Source: Thermocaproicibacter sp002410755
GTDB lineage: Bacteria; Bacillota; Clostridia; Oscillospirales; Acutalibacteraceae
Assembly (NCBI GenBank): GCA_036839715.1
Contig: DAITDU010000005.1
Location: 9,055-73,054, forward strand
Reading direction: 5' to 3'
DNA: 64,000 nucleotides
Made by a program: the position numbers and the translations under genes. Below, piece after piece: positions 33,666 to 41,986 of the stretch (position 1 is the first letter of the stretch; every line of letters begins with the position of its first letter). The notes under the pieces are model-generated. The model did no database searches. It was not told where the DNA came from and saw only the letters and a list, made by a program, of their open reading frames with translations.

Positions 33666-33693
33666 TTGAATTTCACATGAAAACCACTATGAT
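33666..33693 (+). promoter_or_regulatory. Promoter of yfbR
   Basis: TTGAAT (33666-33671) and TATGAT (33688-33693) with a 16-bp spacer, 44 bp before the yfbR ATG. Confidence 0.6.
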
Positions 33694-33736
33694 TTGAAAC
33701 GAAGAAACAAGAAAGCCTGAAAAGAGGTTCTAGAAA

Positions 33737-34318
33737 ATGCACCACTTTTTTGCCATGCTTTCCCGCATGAAAAACATTTACCGCTGGGGGCTGATGCGCA
33801 ACACGAGAAATGAGAATCTCTGTGAGCACAGCTTTGAGACGGCAGTCATCGCCCATGCACTTGCTGTAATTCGCAATACGCGTTTCGGCGGCCACGTTGA
33901 TGAAGAGCGCGCGGCACTGCTTGCACTTTTCCATGACTCGACCGAAATTCTGACGGGCGACATGCCGACCCCCGTAAAATACTACGATCCGGAAATCCGC
34001 TCTGCTTACCGCAAGGTGGAAAAAGTTGCGCGGGACCGCCTGCTCGGTTTCCTGCCGGACGACATGAAGCCGGCTTACCGTCCCCTGCTCGGCGAACCGC
34101 TCCCTTCCGACAGGGAGCTCCTTCCGCTTGTGAAGGCTGCGGACAAGATTTCTGCCATAATCAAATGTGTTGAGGAGAAGCGTATGGGAAACAAAGAGTT
34201 TGCAAGCGCCGAAGCATCGCTCCGCCGGACAGTGGAAGAGATGCACCTGCCCGAAGCCGATTTTTTCCTTTCGGATTTCCTGCCATCCTACAGCCTGACG
34301 CTTGATGAACAGGAATAG
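33737..34318 (+). CDS. yfbR: HD-domain 5'-deoxynucleotidase, YfbR family
   Basis: A 193-aa HD phosphohydrolase that dephosphorylates deoxynucleoside 5'-monophosphates. Metal ligands are seen in LCEHSFETAVIAH, LLALFHDSTEILTGD and, later, KAADKISA. The conserved MPTPVKYYDP loop of YfbR is present. The length is normal. An SD (GAGG) lies upstream. After the TAG stop the same frame stays open for 29 more codons (to 34408), see findings; I do not include this part because relatives end near LTLDEQ. Confidence 0.9.
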   Translation: MHHFFAMLSRMKNIYRWGLMRNTRNENLCEHSFETAVIAHALAVIRNTRFGGHVDEERAALLALFHDSTEILTGDMPTPVKYYDPEIRSAYRKVEKVARDRLLGFLPDDMKPAYRPLLGEPLPSDRELLPLVKAADKISAIIKCVEEKRMGNKEFASAEASLRRTVEEMHLPEADFFLSDFLPSYSLTLDEQE

Positions 34319-34490
34319 GCTGCTGTGTTGCCCGGTGAGCGTGTGGTGGCGGAAGCGGCCGAGTTTTTGCATGAGTATGGCTTTTTAAAGATGAAAGTGG
34401 TAAAATAATAACAGAAACTGCATATCCTTTTCTTGAAAAACAAAAAAGGCGGCAGGCATGGGTACCGCCCGAAAGGGGAGAAGATTCGGT

Positions 34491-34814
34491 ATGAAACTTG
34501 TCATGGCCATTGTAAACAGTGATGACAGCTCGAATGTTTCCGTTGCGCTGACGAAGGACGGATTCTCCGTAACCAAGCTGGCAACAACGGGTGGATTCCT
34601 AAAATCCGGGAATACAACTTTCCTTGTTGGCACAGATGATGACAAGATTGACCGTGTCGTTGAAATTATTGCAAAGCAGAGCCGCCGGCGTACCCAGCTT
34701 GTGCCAAACACAGCTTCCATGGATATGGGCATGTATTCTTCATACCCTGTTGAAGTGACGGTGGGCGGTTCCACCATTTTCGTGCTGAATGTGGAGCGGT
34801 TTGAGAAAGTATGA
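34491..34814 (+). CDS. darA: Cyclic di-AMP receptor DarA (PstA), PII-like
   Basis: A 107-aa PII-like protein that binds c-di-AMP as a trimer. ATG 34491 (MKLVMAIVNSDDS) follows an SD AAGGGGAG; the longer frame from 34458 is not needed. The motifs TKLATTGGFLKSGNTTFLVG in part (residues about 27-46) and the C-terminal EVTVGGSTIFVLNVE fit the family. Its stop overlaps the holB start by 4 bp. This is the yaaQ position of the Bacillus yaaQ-holB-yaaT cluster. Confidence 0.95.
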   Translation: MKLVMAIVNSDDSSNVSVALTKDGFSVTKLATTGGFLKSGNTTFLVGTDDDKIDRVVEIIAKQSRRRTQLVPNTASMDMGMYSSYPVEVTVGGSTIFVLNVERFEKV

Positions 34815-35680
34815 GCCTGCATTTTGACGGGACGGAAGGTGATGAGAAGGCCCGCCGGGCGCTTTCCCTGGCTTTTTCCGGCGGGCATATGCCCCATGCC
34901 GTACTTCTGGAGGGGGAGCAGGGGAGCGGGACCAACGCCCTTGCTGCTGTGCTTGCACGTGCGTCAGTTTGCCTTTCGGAAGGGGATAAGCCCTGCGGCA
35001 GGTGCGCTGGATGTATCAAGGCACTTGCAGGCTCACACCCGGATATCCTGACGGTAAACGGTGATGACGATCCGCGTGCATTCCCGGTGGACGTAATCCG
35101 GAAAATTCGCTCGGATGCGTTTATCCGCCCAAACGAGGCGCCGAGAAAGGTCTTTGTCCTGCTTGGTGCACAGAATATGTCGGAAGTTTCCCAAAATGCA
35201 CTGCTGAAAGTGTTGGAAGAGCCGCCGGAGAATGTGCTGTTTGTACTGACGGCGACAAGTGCTGCGGCACTTCTGCCGACAGTTCGCTCCCGTGTACAGG
35301 TTTTCTCCGTTTCGGGCGGCACCCTGCCGGCAGACTGGTCTCTTGCCGAAAAGCTGGCCCGAGCAGTGCTTGCTTCAGGTGAAGCAGAGCTTCAGTTTGC
35401 TTCGTCGGAGCTTCTTGGCAGCCGGGAGAAATTCCGAGGGGTGCTGCGGCAGATGAACCTGCTTTTCCGCGATGCCCTGGTAAGGCGCTCCGGAGGAACA
35501 AGCTGCCTTTCCGGCAGGGAAGAAACAGTCAGCGCACTTTGCAGGGGGCTTACGCGCCTCAGCCTTTGCCGCATGGATGAAGTGACTGTGAAGGCCCTTG
35601 GTGAACTGATACAGAACGCAAATATTGCATTGCTGGCAGCCGTTTACTGTGTGGAACTCCGCACTGCGGCAGGCCGGTGA
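34811..35680 (+). CDS. holB: DNA polymerase III subunit delta'
   Basis: Clamp-loader subunit of 289 aa, AAA+ fold. The P-loop is degenerate (LEGEQGSGTNALA), as expected for delta'. The zinc-binding region is CGRCAGC preceded by an upstream Cys. The sensor part has QNALLKVLEEPPENVLFVLTA-like sequence and SRVQVF. It lies between darA (4-bp overlap) and ricT (23-bp gap), the standard neighbourhood in Firmicutes. The C-terminal collar domain is less conserved. Confidence 0.93.
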   Translation: MSLHFDGTEGDEKARRALSLAFSGGHMPHAVLLEGEQGSGTNALAAVLARASVCLSEGDKPCGRCAGCIKALAGSHPDILTVNGDDDPRAFPVDVIRKIRSDAFIRPNEAPRKVFVLLGAQNMSEVSQNALLKVLEEPPENVLFVLTATSAAALLPTVRSRVQVFSVSGGTLPADWSLAEKLARAVLASGEAELQFASSELLGSREKFRGVLRQMNLLFRDALVRRSGGTSCLSGREETVSALCRGLTRLSLCRMDEVTVKALGELIQNANIALLAAVYCVELRTAAGR

Positions 35681-35703
35681 TTGGTTGAATCCGGGAGGAT
35701 AAT

Positions 35704-36576
35704 ATGGCTGAAGTCATCGGGGTTCGTTTTAAAAATATTGGAAAAATGTATTATTTTGATCCAGATGGGAATGACCTGAAAAAGGGCGATCGGGTTATTG
35801 TTGAAACAGCATGCGGTGTCGAGTGCGGCGAAGTGACAATGGGAAACCGCACAGTCAGCGATGATCGGATTGTCCAGCCGCTGCGGAAGCTGATTCGGGT
35901 GGCAACGGAAGACGACCTTAAACATGTAGAAGAAAACCATAAAAAAGAGAAGTCTGCGTTTGACATCTGTCTGCGAAAAATCAAGGCCCATAAGCTTGAA
36001 ATGAAGCTTGTCGGTGTGGAATATACGTTTGACAACTCGAAAATTCTCTTCTATTTTACGGCGGACGGCCGCGTCGATTTCCGTGAGTTAGTAAAAGACC
36101 TTGCGTCTGTTTTTCGCACGCGCATAGAACTTCGGCAGATTGGCGTGCGCGATGAAGCGAAGATGACCGGTGGGATTGGCGTGTGCGGCAGGCCATTTTG
36201 CTGTTCTACATTTCTGAACGGGTTCCAGCCCGTTTCCATCAAAATGGCAAAAGAGCAGGGGCTGTCCCTTAACCCCGTCAAGATTTCCGGTATCTGTGGG
36301 CGCCTGATGTGCTGTCTAAAATATGAACAGGAGGCTTATGTTGAGCTGAACCGCGAGATACCGCCTGTTAATTCTGTTGTAATGACGGAAGAAGGAAAGG
36401 GCGTTGTGACGGACCGCAACCCGCTGGTTGGTGAAGTTACCGTCAAGCTGGACTCAGCGCCCGAAGCCAATGCGCATCTTTTCCCGGCCAAAAAGGTTAA
36501 GGTACTGAAAGATGGCCGTTCCAGTGCCCCAAAGGCTGAGCCGGACGGGCACGAAGCGACGGAAGACAAAAAATAA
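35704..36576 (+). CDS. ricT: RicT (YaaT/PSP1 domain), RNase Y and sporulation regulator
   Basis: A 290-aa PSP1-domain protein. In Bacillus RicT joins RicA and RicF to steer RNase Y cleavage, competence and sporulation phosphorelay, and the complex holds [4Fe-4S] clusters. The conserved Cys-rich patches GVCGRPFCCSTF (about residue 160) and GICGRLMCCLKYEQEA (about 200) are intact. The C-terminus beyond residue 265 is a charged tail. An SD (GGGAGG) precedes ATG 35704. ricA and ricF are not in this window. A ferredoxin follows with its own promoter. Confidence 0.95.
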   Translation: MAEVIGVRFKNIGKMYYFDPDGNDLKKGDRVIVETACGVECGEVTMGNRTVSDDRIVQPLRKLIRVATEDDLKHVEENHKKEKSAFDICLRKIKAHKLEMKLVGVEYTFDNSKILFYFTADGRVDFRELVKDLASVFRTRIELRQIGVRDEAKMTGGIGVCGRPFCCSTFLNGFQPVSIKMAKEQGLSLNPVKISGICGRLMCCLKYEQEAYVELNREIPPVNSVVMTEEGKGVVTDRNPLVGEVTVKLDSAPEANAHLFPAKKVKVLKDGRSSAPKAEPDGHEATEDKK

Positions 36577-36583
36577 AAATTAC

Positions 36584-36611
36584 TTGCAATTCTAAAGCTT
36601 TATGGTACAAT
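36584..36611 (+). promoter_or_regulatory. Promoter of the ferredoxin gene
   Basis: TTGCAA (36584-36589) and TACAAT (36606-36611), 16-bp spacer, 29 bp before the ATG. With the terminator at 36829 it makes the ferredoxin an independent unit inside the ricT-trmN6 block. Confidence 0.75.
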
Positions 36612-36640
36612 GAAGACAAATAAGATGGAGGTGTCTCAGC

Positions 36641-36811
36641 ATGGCATATCAGATTGGTGATGAATGTATTTCCTGTGGTTCCTGTGCAGGTGAATGCCCA
36701 GTCAATGCTATTTCCGAAGGTGACGGCAAGTTCGTAATTGATCCTGATAAGTGTACGGAGTGCGGAACCTGTGCTAGTGTTTGCCCGGTAGGCGCGCCAA
36801 AGCAGGCCTGA
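36641..36811 (+). CDS. 2[4Fe-4S] clostridial-type ferredoxin
   Basis: A 56-aa ferredoxin with two cluster motifs, CISCGSCAGECP (residues 9-20) and CTECGTCASVCP (38-49). It is a low-potential electron carrier, likely serving pyruvate:ferredoxin oxidoreductase and other redox enzymes. ATG 36641 has an SD GGAGGTG. Its own promoter and terminator are visible. It is acidic, as is usual. Confidence 0.96.
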   Translation: MAYQIGDECISCGSCAGECPVNAISEGDGKFVIDPDKCTECGTCASVCPVGAPKQA

Positions 36812-36828
36812 TTAATCCGCAAAACTAA

Positions 36829-36870
36829 GGACGGAGCGTAAGAACAGAACGCTCCGTCCTTCCTTTCTTC
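36829..36870 (+). terminator. Terminator after the ferredoxin gene
   Basis: GGACGGAGCG (36829-36838) pairs with CGCTCCGTCC (36850-36859), followed by TTCCTTTCTTC. Confidence 0.8.
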
Positions 36871-36885
36871 TCTGAGAGGGATGGA

Positions 36886-37653
36886 ATGAATGTTAGCAGA
36901 AAAGAAAAATATCTGAAAGCAGGGGAAACACTGGAATACCTTTCAAAAGATGTGCCGGTCATCATTGGCAATGGTTATTCCTTTAATACCGACACAGTCC
37001 TGCTGGCATGGTATTCCCTGCCGAAAAAAGGGGAAACCTGCGCAGACCTTGGCACCGGATGCGGAACGATTCCCCTTTTCTGGTGCACGCGTGCAACCCC
37101 GAAAGCCGTATGGGCTGTTGAGCTTCAGCCTGTTGCCTGTGGAATGACAAGGCGTTCAGTGGAACTGTGTAGATTGGAAGGCACAGTGCATGTTGTGGAG
37201 CGTGATGTCCGAATGCTGTGTGGGGCAGGCCTTTCTCCGGGCAGCTTTGATACTGTTGCATGCAATCCACCTTACACGGCGGATGGGGCAGGGGTGCCGA
37301 GTGCCGCAGAGAGCGAACGGCTTGCCCGCCATGAAACAGGATGTCCGTTTGGCGGCTTTGCCGAGGCCGCAGCGTCTCTTCTGCGCTGGGGAGGCCGCTT
37401 TTTCTGCTGTATGCGCCCGGAGCGCCTCTGTGAGACAATGCTTGCCCTGCATGAGAACGGCCTGGAACCAAAACGCCTGCGCTTTGTGCAGCATCGGAAA
37501 GGCTCCGCCCCATTTCTGTTTCTGCTTCAGGCAAACCGCGGAGGCAGGTCAGGAATGTCGGTGGAACCTGTCCTGCTCATGGAAAATGCAGACGGGTGCC
37601 TTTCGGAGGAAATGGCCCAAATTTACGGCAATTATAAGGAGGGACATCTGTGA
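36886..37653 (+). CDS. tRNA1(Val) adenine-N6 methyltransferase-like protein (TrmN6/YabB)
   Basis: A 255-aa Rossmann methyltransferase with SAM motif ADLGTGCGTIPLF (near residue 55) and the catalytic NPPY of N6-adenine methyltransferases in VACNPPYTADG. YabB/TrmN6 proteins methylate A37 of tRNA1(Val) in E. coli; in Firmicutes the substrate is less sure. The gene overlaps rsmI by 4 bp (GTGA), and the yabB-yabC pairing is conserved in Firmicutes. ATG 36886 (MNVSRKEKYL) follows GAGAGGGA. Confidence 0.9.
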   Translation: MNVSRKEKYLKAGETLEYLSKDVPVIIGNGYSFNTDTVLLAWYSLPKKGETCADLGTGCGTIPLFWCTRATPKAVWAVELQPVACGMTRRSVELCRLEGTVHVVERDVRMLCGAGLSPGSFDTVACNPPYTADGAGVPSAAESERLARHETGCPFGGFAEAAASLLRWGGRFFCCMRPERLCETMLALHENGLEPKRLRFVQHRKGSAPFLFLLQANRGGRSGMSVEPVLLMENADGCLSEEMAQIYGNYKEGHL

Positions 37654-38477
37654 GTGGAAAACTTGTTGTAGTCGGTACGCCGATTGGCAACCTTTCGGAT
37701 TTTTCCCCACGCGGAGTGGAAGCCCTCCGGGAAGCGGATTTTATTGCAGCCGAGGATACACGAGTCACGAGAAAGCTCCTGACCCATTTTGATATCCGGA
37801 AACCGCTTGTCTGCTACTTTGAGCACAACAAATACCAGCGCGGCGGGCCTATCTGCGCCAGGATGGAAGCGGGTGAAACATGCGCCCTTGTTTCCGACGC
37901 TGGGATGCCTGCAATTTCGGATCCGGGGGAACTGCTTGTTGCACAGTGTGCGGAGAAAGGCATCCCGGTCTATGTTGTGCCAGGCCCGAGCGCTGTTGTT
38001 TCCGCGCTTGCGGTTTCCGGCCTCCCAACAGGGCGCTTTGCCTTTGAAGGATTTCTCAGTGTAAACAAAAAAAGCCGCCGGGAGCGGCTGGAAGAGCTCA
38101 AGGGAGAACGACGTACAATTATTTTCTATGAAGCGCCGCATAAGCTTGCAGGGACGCTTGCGGACCTGCTTTTGGCGCTGGGAGACCGGCGTGTTGCCAT
38201 TGCACGGGAGCTGACGAAGATTCACGAGGAAGTCTGGCGCACAACGCTCTCTGAAGCATCCCAAAGGTATGCAGATGGCAGCGCAAAAGGCGAATTTGTC
38301 CTTGTCGTTGAAGGCGCACCTCCACCGTCCGGTACGCAGAAAACGATGGATGAGGCTGTTGCAGCAGCGCAGGGTTACCTTGCAGCGGGCCTTTCCACTT
38401 CGGAGGCCGCAAAACGCGCTGCAGCCGAGACGGGACAGAAAAAAAATGAAATATATCGTGTGCTTTCCGGTTCGTGA
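37650..38477 (+). CDS. rsmI: 16S rRNA 2'-O-ribose C1402 methyltransferase RsmI
   Basis: A 275-aa tetrapyrrole-methylase-fold enzyme that 2'-O-methylates C1402 in the decoding centre. It shows LVVVGTPIGNLSDFSPRG in part at the start, AEDTRVTRKLL, SDAGMPAISDPG and PGPSAVVSALAVSGLP. GTG 37650 has an SD AAGGAGGG and overlaps the stop of the upstream methyltransferase. Length and motifs are normal. Confidence 0.96.
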   Translation: MSGKLVVVGTPIGNLSDFSPRGVEALREADFIAAEDTRVTRKLLTHFDIRKPLVCYFEHNKYQRGGPICARMEAGETCALVSDAGMPAISDPGELLVAQCAEKGIPVYVVPGPSAVVSALAVSGLPTGRFAFEGFLSVNKKSRRERLEELKGERRTIIFYEAPHKLAGTLADLLLALGDRRVAIARELTKIHEEVWRTTLSEASQRYADGSAKGEFVLVVEGAPPPSGTQKTMDEAVAAAQGYLAAGLSTSEAAKRAAAETGQKKNEIYRVLSGS

Positions 38478-38572
38478 AAGCGGCTAGGAAGAGTTATTCT
38501 GAAGAGTTGTCCGCAGGTATGGGTTTGTCCATGCCGGTAGGGGGGCAAAGGCAATGAAAGGAAATGGTTTAA

Positions 38573-39772
38573 GTGGATACGTTATCAATTCTTCGCGATC
38601 TATCAATTATTATAATTATTGCAAAGCTATTCGGTTTGCTTGCCCGAAAAATCAACGTGCCTCAAGTGGCTGGTGAAATTATTGCAGGGCTGCTGGTTGG
38701 GCCAAGTGTCTTCGGGTGGGTAAAAACGTCCAACTTTATCTCCGGCATGGCGGAAATCGGTGTTATTATCCTGATGTTTACGGCGGGGCTGCAGACAAAC
38801 ATCGACCAGCTTAAGAAGACCGGCCTTAAGGCAACCTTGATTGCCCTGATGGGCGTGCTTATCCCAATGGCGCTTGGCACATGGCTGTTCCTGTCATTCT
38901 ACGGATATGGCCAGAACGCAGAGCAGTTCTACAAAGCGTTGTTTATGGGTACAATTCTTGGCGCAACCTCAGTCAGTATCACTGTGGAAGCGCTTCAAGA
39001 ACTTGGTAAACTGTCGGGTTTGGTCGGCACGACAATCATGGGTGCGGCCGTTATTGATGATGTCATTGGCATCATTGCCCTGACGATTGTCCTCGGCTTC
39101 CGTGATCCCAAAACCAATATCGGCCTGGTGTTGCTCAACATCCTTCTGTTCTTTGTCTTTGCTTTTGTAATTGGCTACCTTATTTACAAGCTCTTTGAAC
39201 TGATTGACAAAAAGCATCCACATACCAGAAGAATCCCGATTGCCGGCCTTGCGCTTTGCTTTGCAATGTCTTTCGCCGCGGAGAAATGGTTTGGCGTTGC
39301 GGATGTCACCGGTGCCTATGTTGCAGGTGTGATTCTTTCTTCGATTGATGACTCGGATTACATTACAAGGAAAATGGATGTCAGCTCCTATATGATTTTC
39401 AGCCCGATCTTTTTTGCCAGCATTGGGCTTCAAACCAATGTCCGAACCCTTGACATGAGGGTGCTTGTCTTCTCCCTCGCCTTTGTGGCGGTTGGCATGG
39501 TTGGCAAAATCGTTGGCTGCGGCGGCATGGCACGTCTCTGCGGATTCGATAAAAATGACAGCATGAAAATCGGCTGTGGCATGATGACGCGTGGTGAAGT
39601 TGCCTTGATTGTTTCGCAGAAAGGCCTCTCTGTTGGAATGATGGAATCGAAATACTTTACCGCTGTTATCCTTCTGATTGTGGTAAGCTCGATTGTAACG
39701 CCGATTGTATTGAAGGCCCTTTATTCTAAAGATGACAAAAAGCCTCTTCCCCAGAGCAGGGGAACTGCCTGA
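38573..39772 (+). CDS. CPA2-family cation:proton antiporter (NapA/KefB-like)
   Basis: A 399-aa protein with about 12 membrane helices and no C-terminal TrkA-N domain. The ion site is the double aspartate AAVIDDVIG (Asp162-Asp163), which marks electrogenic CPA2 antiporters such as NapA. Other CPA2 features are VPQVAGEIIAGLLVGPS and GMMTRGEVALIVSQKG. It probably exchanges Na+ or K+ for protons. Start is GTG 38573 after GGAAA. It could work with the Na+-type V-ATPase coded further down; that is inference. Confidence 0.92.
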   Translation: MDTLSILRDLSIIIIIAKLFGLLARKINVPQVAGEIIAGLLVGPSVFGWVKTSNFISGMAEIGVIILMFTAGLQTNIDQLKKTGLKATLIALMGVLIPMALGTWLFLSFYGYGQNAEQFYKALFMGTILGATSVSITVEALQELGKLSGLVGTTIMGAAVIDDVIGIIALTIVLGFRDPKTNIGLVLLNILLFFVFAFVIGYLIYKLFELIDKKHPHTRRIPIAGLALCFAMSFAAEKWFGVADVTGAYVAGVILSSIDDSDYITRKMDVSSYMIFSPIFFASIGLQTNVRTLDMRVLVFSLAFVAVGMVGKIVGCGGMARLCGFDKNDSMKIGCGMMTRGEVALIVSQKGLSVGMMESKYFTAVILLIVVSSIVTPIVLKALYSKDDKKPLPQSRGTA

Positions 39773-39800
39773 CAGTATCCCAAATTGGGGACAGGTCTAG

Positions 39801-39877
39801 AAAAAAAAGCCAGCAGGGATGGAGAAAACGTCGGTTTATTCTATGCGTTTTCCCCGCCCCTGCTGGCTTACTTTTTT
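39801..39877. terminator. Bidirectional terminator between antiporter and lysA
   Basis: AAGCCAGCAGGG (39807-39818) pairs with CCCTGCTGGCTT (39858-39869), with a further GGAGAAAACG/CGTTTTCCC inner stem. An A-tract precedes and a T-tract follows, so it works on both strands. Confidence 0.85.
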
Positions 39878-39879
39878 GT

Positions 39880-41184
39880 TCAGGTGTTTTGGCCTGCCTT
39901 TAAAAGCCGACTTAATGGGTATCTGCTTCCTGGAAAGTCCAATGTTGCAAAGTAATCGGCAGGTGTTTCTGCGCGGCGAATCAGTTTTGCTGTGCCGTCA
40001 GTCCTCAGCAGGATTTCAGCGGAGCGCAGCCTTCCATTATAGTTGTATCCCATTGAATGGCCGTGCGCACCGGCGTCTTGGATAATAATGCGGTCTCCCA
40101 TGTCAATTTTGGGCAGCATCCGGTCAATGGCAAACTTGTCATTGTTCTCACACAGCCCTCCTACGATGTCATACTTATGGTCACAGGAAAGGCCTTCCTT
40201 CCCACTGACTGTAATATGGTGGTATGCACCGTACATAGCCGGGCGCATCAGGTTTGCAGCACAGGCGTCAAGACCGATATATTCCTTGTAAATATGTTTT
40301 TCCCGGATTGCCGTTGCTACCAGGACGCCGTAAGGTGCCAGCATAAACCGTCCCATCTCGGTGAAGATTGCAACATCGCCCATTCCTTCCGGTACAAGGA
40401 TTTCATCGTAGGTTTTCTGCACCATCCGGCCGATTTTCCGGATATCGGCGGGAACCTGGCCGGGGCGGTAAGCGACACCGACACCACCGGAAAGATTGAT
40501 GAACGCAATATGCGCACCGGTTTCACGGTGTAGCTCAACGGCAAGTTGGAAAAGCTGCCGTGCAAGCACCGGGTAGTACTCACAGCCCGTCGTATTGCTT
40601 GCCAAAAACGCATGAATGCCGAACTGCTTTACACCAAGCTGCTGTAGACGGCGGAACCCCTCGAAAATCTGATTCCGCGTAAAACCATATTTTGATTCCC
40701 CCGGGTTGTCCATAATTGCGTTGCTTGCCTGGAACATCCCGCCGGGGTTAAACCGGCAGCAAATTGTTTCTGGAATACCGCAGAGCCGGTTCAGAATATC
40801 AATATGCGTAAAATCGTCAAGGTTGACGATTGCTCCAAGCTTGCGTGCAAGGAGAAAGTCTGCGTCTGGCGTCTCGTTTGAGGAAAACATGATGTCATGC
40901 CCCGAAAAGCCTACTGCGTGGGAGAGCATCAGCTCTGTATAGGAAGAGCAATCTGTGCCAAACCCCTCCTCCTTCATAATTTCCAACAAATATGGGTTCG
41001 GCGTCGCCTTTACGGCAAAATATTCGCGGTATCCCTGGTTCCATGCAAAGGCTTTTTTTACATTTTCGGCATTTTCACGGATTCCCTTTTCATCGTAAAG
41101 ATAAAACGGTGTTGGATACTGCTTGATGATTTCCTCAAGCTGTGCTTTTGACACAAACGGCTTTTTCGTCATGGGCTTTTCCAT
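39880..41184 (-). CDS. lysA: Diaminopimelate decarboxylase-type PLP enzyme
   Basis: A 434-aa fold III PLP decarboxylase, expected to turn meso-diaminopimelate into lysine. The PLP lysine is in YFAVKATPNPYLL (about residue 59), the glycine loop in NLSGGVGVAYRPG, and the across-subunit Cys in GGLCENNDKF, a variant of the CESGD motif that I associate with a Clostridia subgroup. Because the motif varies, a related amino acid decarboxylase cannot be excluded. ATG 41184 with an AGGA a few bases before is used; ATG 41172 is an alternative. It stands alone, with a strong terminator. Confidence 0.85.
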   Translation of the reverse strand: MEKPMTKKPFVSKAQLEEIIKQYPTPFYLYDEKGIRENAENVKKAFAWNQGYREYFAVKATPNPYLLEIMKEEGFGTDCSSYTELMLSHAVGFSGHDIMFSSNETPDADFLLARKLGAIVNLDDFTHIDILNRLCGIPETICCRFNPGGMFQASNAIMDNPGESKYGFTRNQIFEGFRRLQQLGVKQFGIHAFLASNTTGCEYYPVLARQLFQLAVELHRETGAHIAFINLSGGVGVAYRPGQVPADIRKIGRMVQKTYDEILVPEGMGDVAIFTEMGRFMLAPYGVLVATAIREKHIYKEYIGLDACAANLMRPAMYGAYHHITVSGKEGLSCDHKYDIVGGLCENNDKFAIDRMLPKIDMGDRIIIQDAGAHGHSMGYNYNGRLRSAEILLRTDGTAKLIRRAETPADYFATLDFPGSRYPLSRLLKAGQNT

Positions 41185-41275
41185 CCTTTCCTATTTAGTT
41201 CAACTATAATTGCCATGCCTGTGTTTGTCAAGAATTGTCTACCAGTGCGGAAAAATATAAATTGTTGGGGAAAGC

Positions 41276-41304
41276 TTTTCAAATAAGGGAATTCTGGTTA
41301 CAAT
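41276..41304 (+). promoter_or_regulatory. Promoter of trxA
   Basis: TTTTCA (41276-41281) and TACAAT (41299-41304), 17-bp spacer, 33 bp before the trxA ATG. Confidence 0.6.
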
Positions 41305-41337
41305 AAAGGCAAGACCATTCAGAAAGGAAGAGAAAAA

Positions 41338-41649
41338 ATGGCAGTTATGAAAATTACAGCTGAAAATTTTAAATCAGCCGTTGAAGAATCAAAAAAACCA
41401 GTGCTTGTTGATTTCTGGGCAGATTGGTGCGGCCCATGCCGTATGGTTTCGCCCGTTGTGGACGCGATCGGTGAAGAGAGCGACGGCACTTATCTGGTTG
41501 GCAAGATCAATGTGGACGAGGAGCCGGAGCTTGCAGAACAGTTTCATGTGATGAGCATTCCAACGCTGATTGTTTTCCGGGATGGAAAACCGGCTGCGAC
41601 TTCTGTGGGTGTCCGTGGGAAACAGGAAATCCTTTCCATGCTGCAATAG
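41338..41649 (+). CDS. trxA: Thioredoxin
   Basis: A 103-aa classical thioredoxin with active site WCGPC (Cys31, Cys34) and cis-Pro in MSIPTLIVF. It reduces protein disulfides in the cytoplasm. SD AGGAAGAG lies before ATG 41338. It is monocistronic, with a visible promoter and an inverted repeat behind it. No thioredoxin reductase is adjacent. Confidence 0.97.
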   Translation: MAVMKITAENFKSAVEESKKPVLVDFWADWCGPCRMVSPVVDAIGEESDGTYLVGKINVDEEPELAEQFHVMSIPTLIVFRDGKPAATSVGVRGKQEILSMLQ

Positions 41650-41685
41650 CTTTTTCTTGCTTGCCTTATGGGTAAAGAGAATAAA

Positions 41686-41727
41686 AATGAATTTTATTAC
41701 AGCAAAAAATTCATTGATTCCTTTTTA
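41686..41727 (+). terminator. AT-rich terminator after trxA
   Basis: A perfect 10-bp inverted repeat, AATGAATTTT (41686-41695) and AAAATTCATT (41706-41715), followed by GATTCCTTTTT. The stem is AT-rich, so efficiency is uncertain. Confidence 0.5.
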
Positions 41728-41828
41728 TAATAAGATGTAGGACGGAAAGAATAAGGAAAATAGTGGAGCTATGCTTTTTACAAGGAAGAGACACGCATTA
41801 TAGCAGATTAAAAAATGCAAAACGGCAC

Positions 41829-41856
41829 TTGACATTGCAGACAGATATGTTATAAT
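41829..41856 (+). promoter_or_regulatory. Near-consensus sigma-A promoter of the YaiI/YqxD gene
   Basis: TTGACA (41829-41834) and TATAAT (41851-41856), spaced by 16 bp. Both boxes are perfect consensus. Transcription should start near 41863, which leaves a 5' leader of about 125 bases. Confidence 0.85.
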
Positions 41857-41862
41857 TATCTC

Positions 41863-41986
41863 TGCTTGCCGAAGACCCGGCGCAAAGATGAGACAAAAGT
41901 TGGGGGCCGGATCATTCCGACCTCCGTTTTCTCTGTCCATACGGAGGGGATAATATGCAGAATTGTGAAAGGAAGGGCTGGCACGC
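41863..41986 (+). other. Structured 5' leader of the YaiI/YqxD gene
   Basis: The leader has a stem CCTCCGT (41920-41926) with ACGGAGG (41940-41946), whose second arm holds an SD-like GGAGGGG, and a GCCGG/CCGGC pairing upstream. It matches no riboswitch I know. The rest of the 337 bp between trxA and this gene holds the trxA terminator and no coding frame with an SD. Confidence 0.4.
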
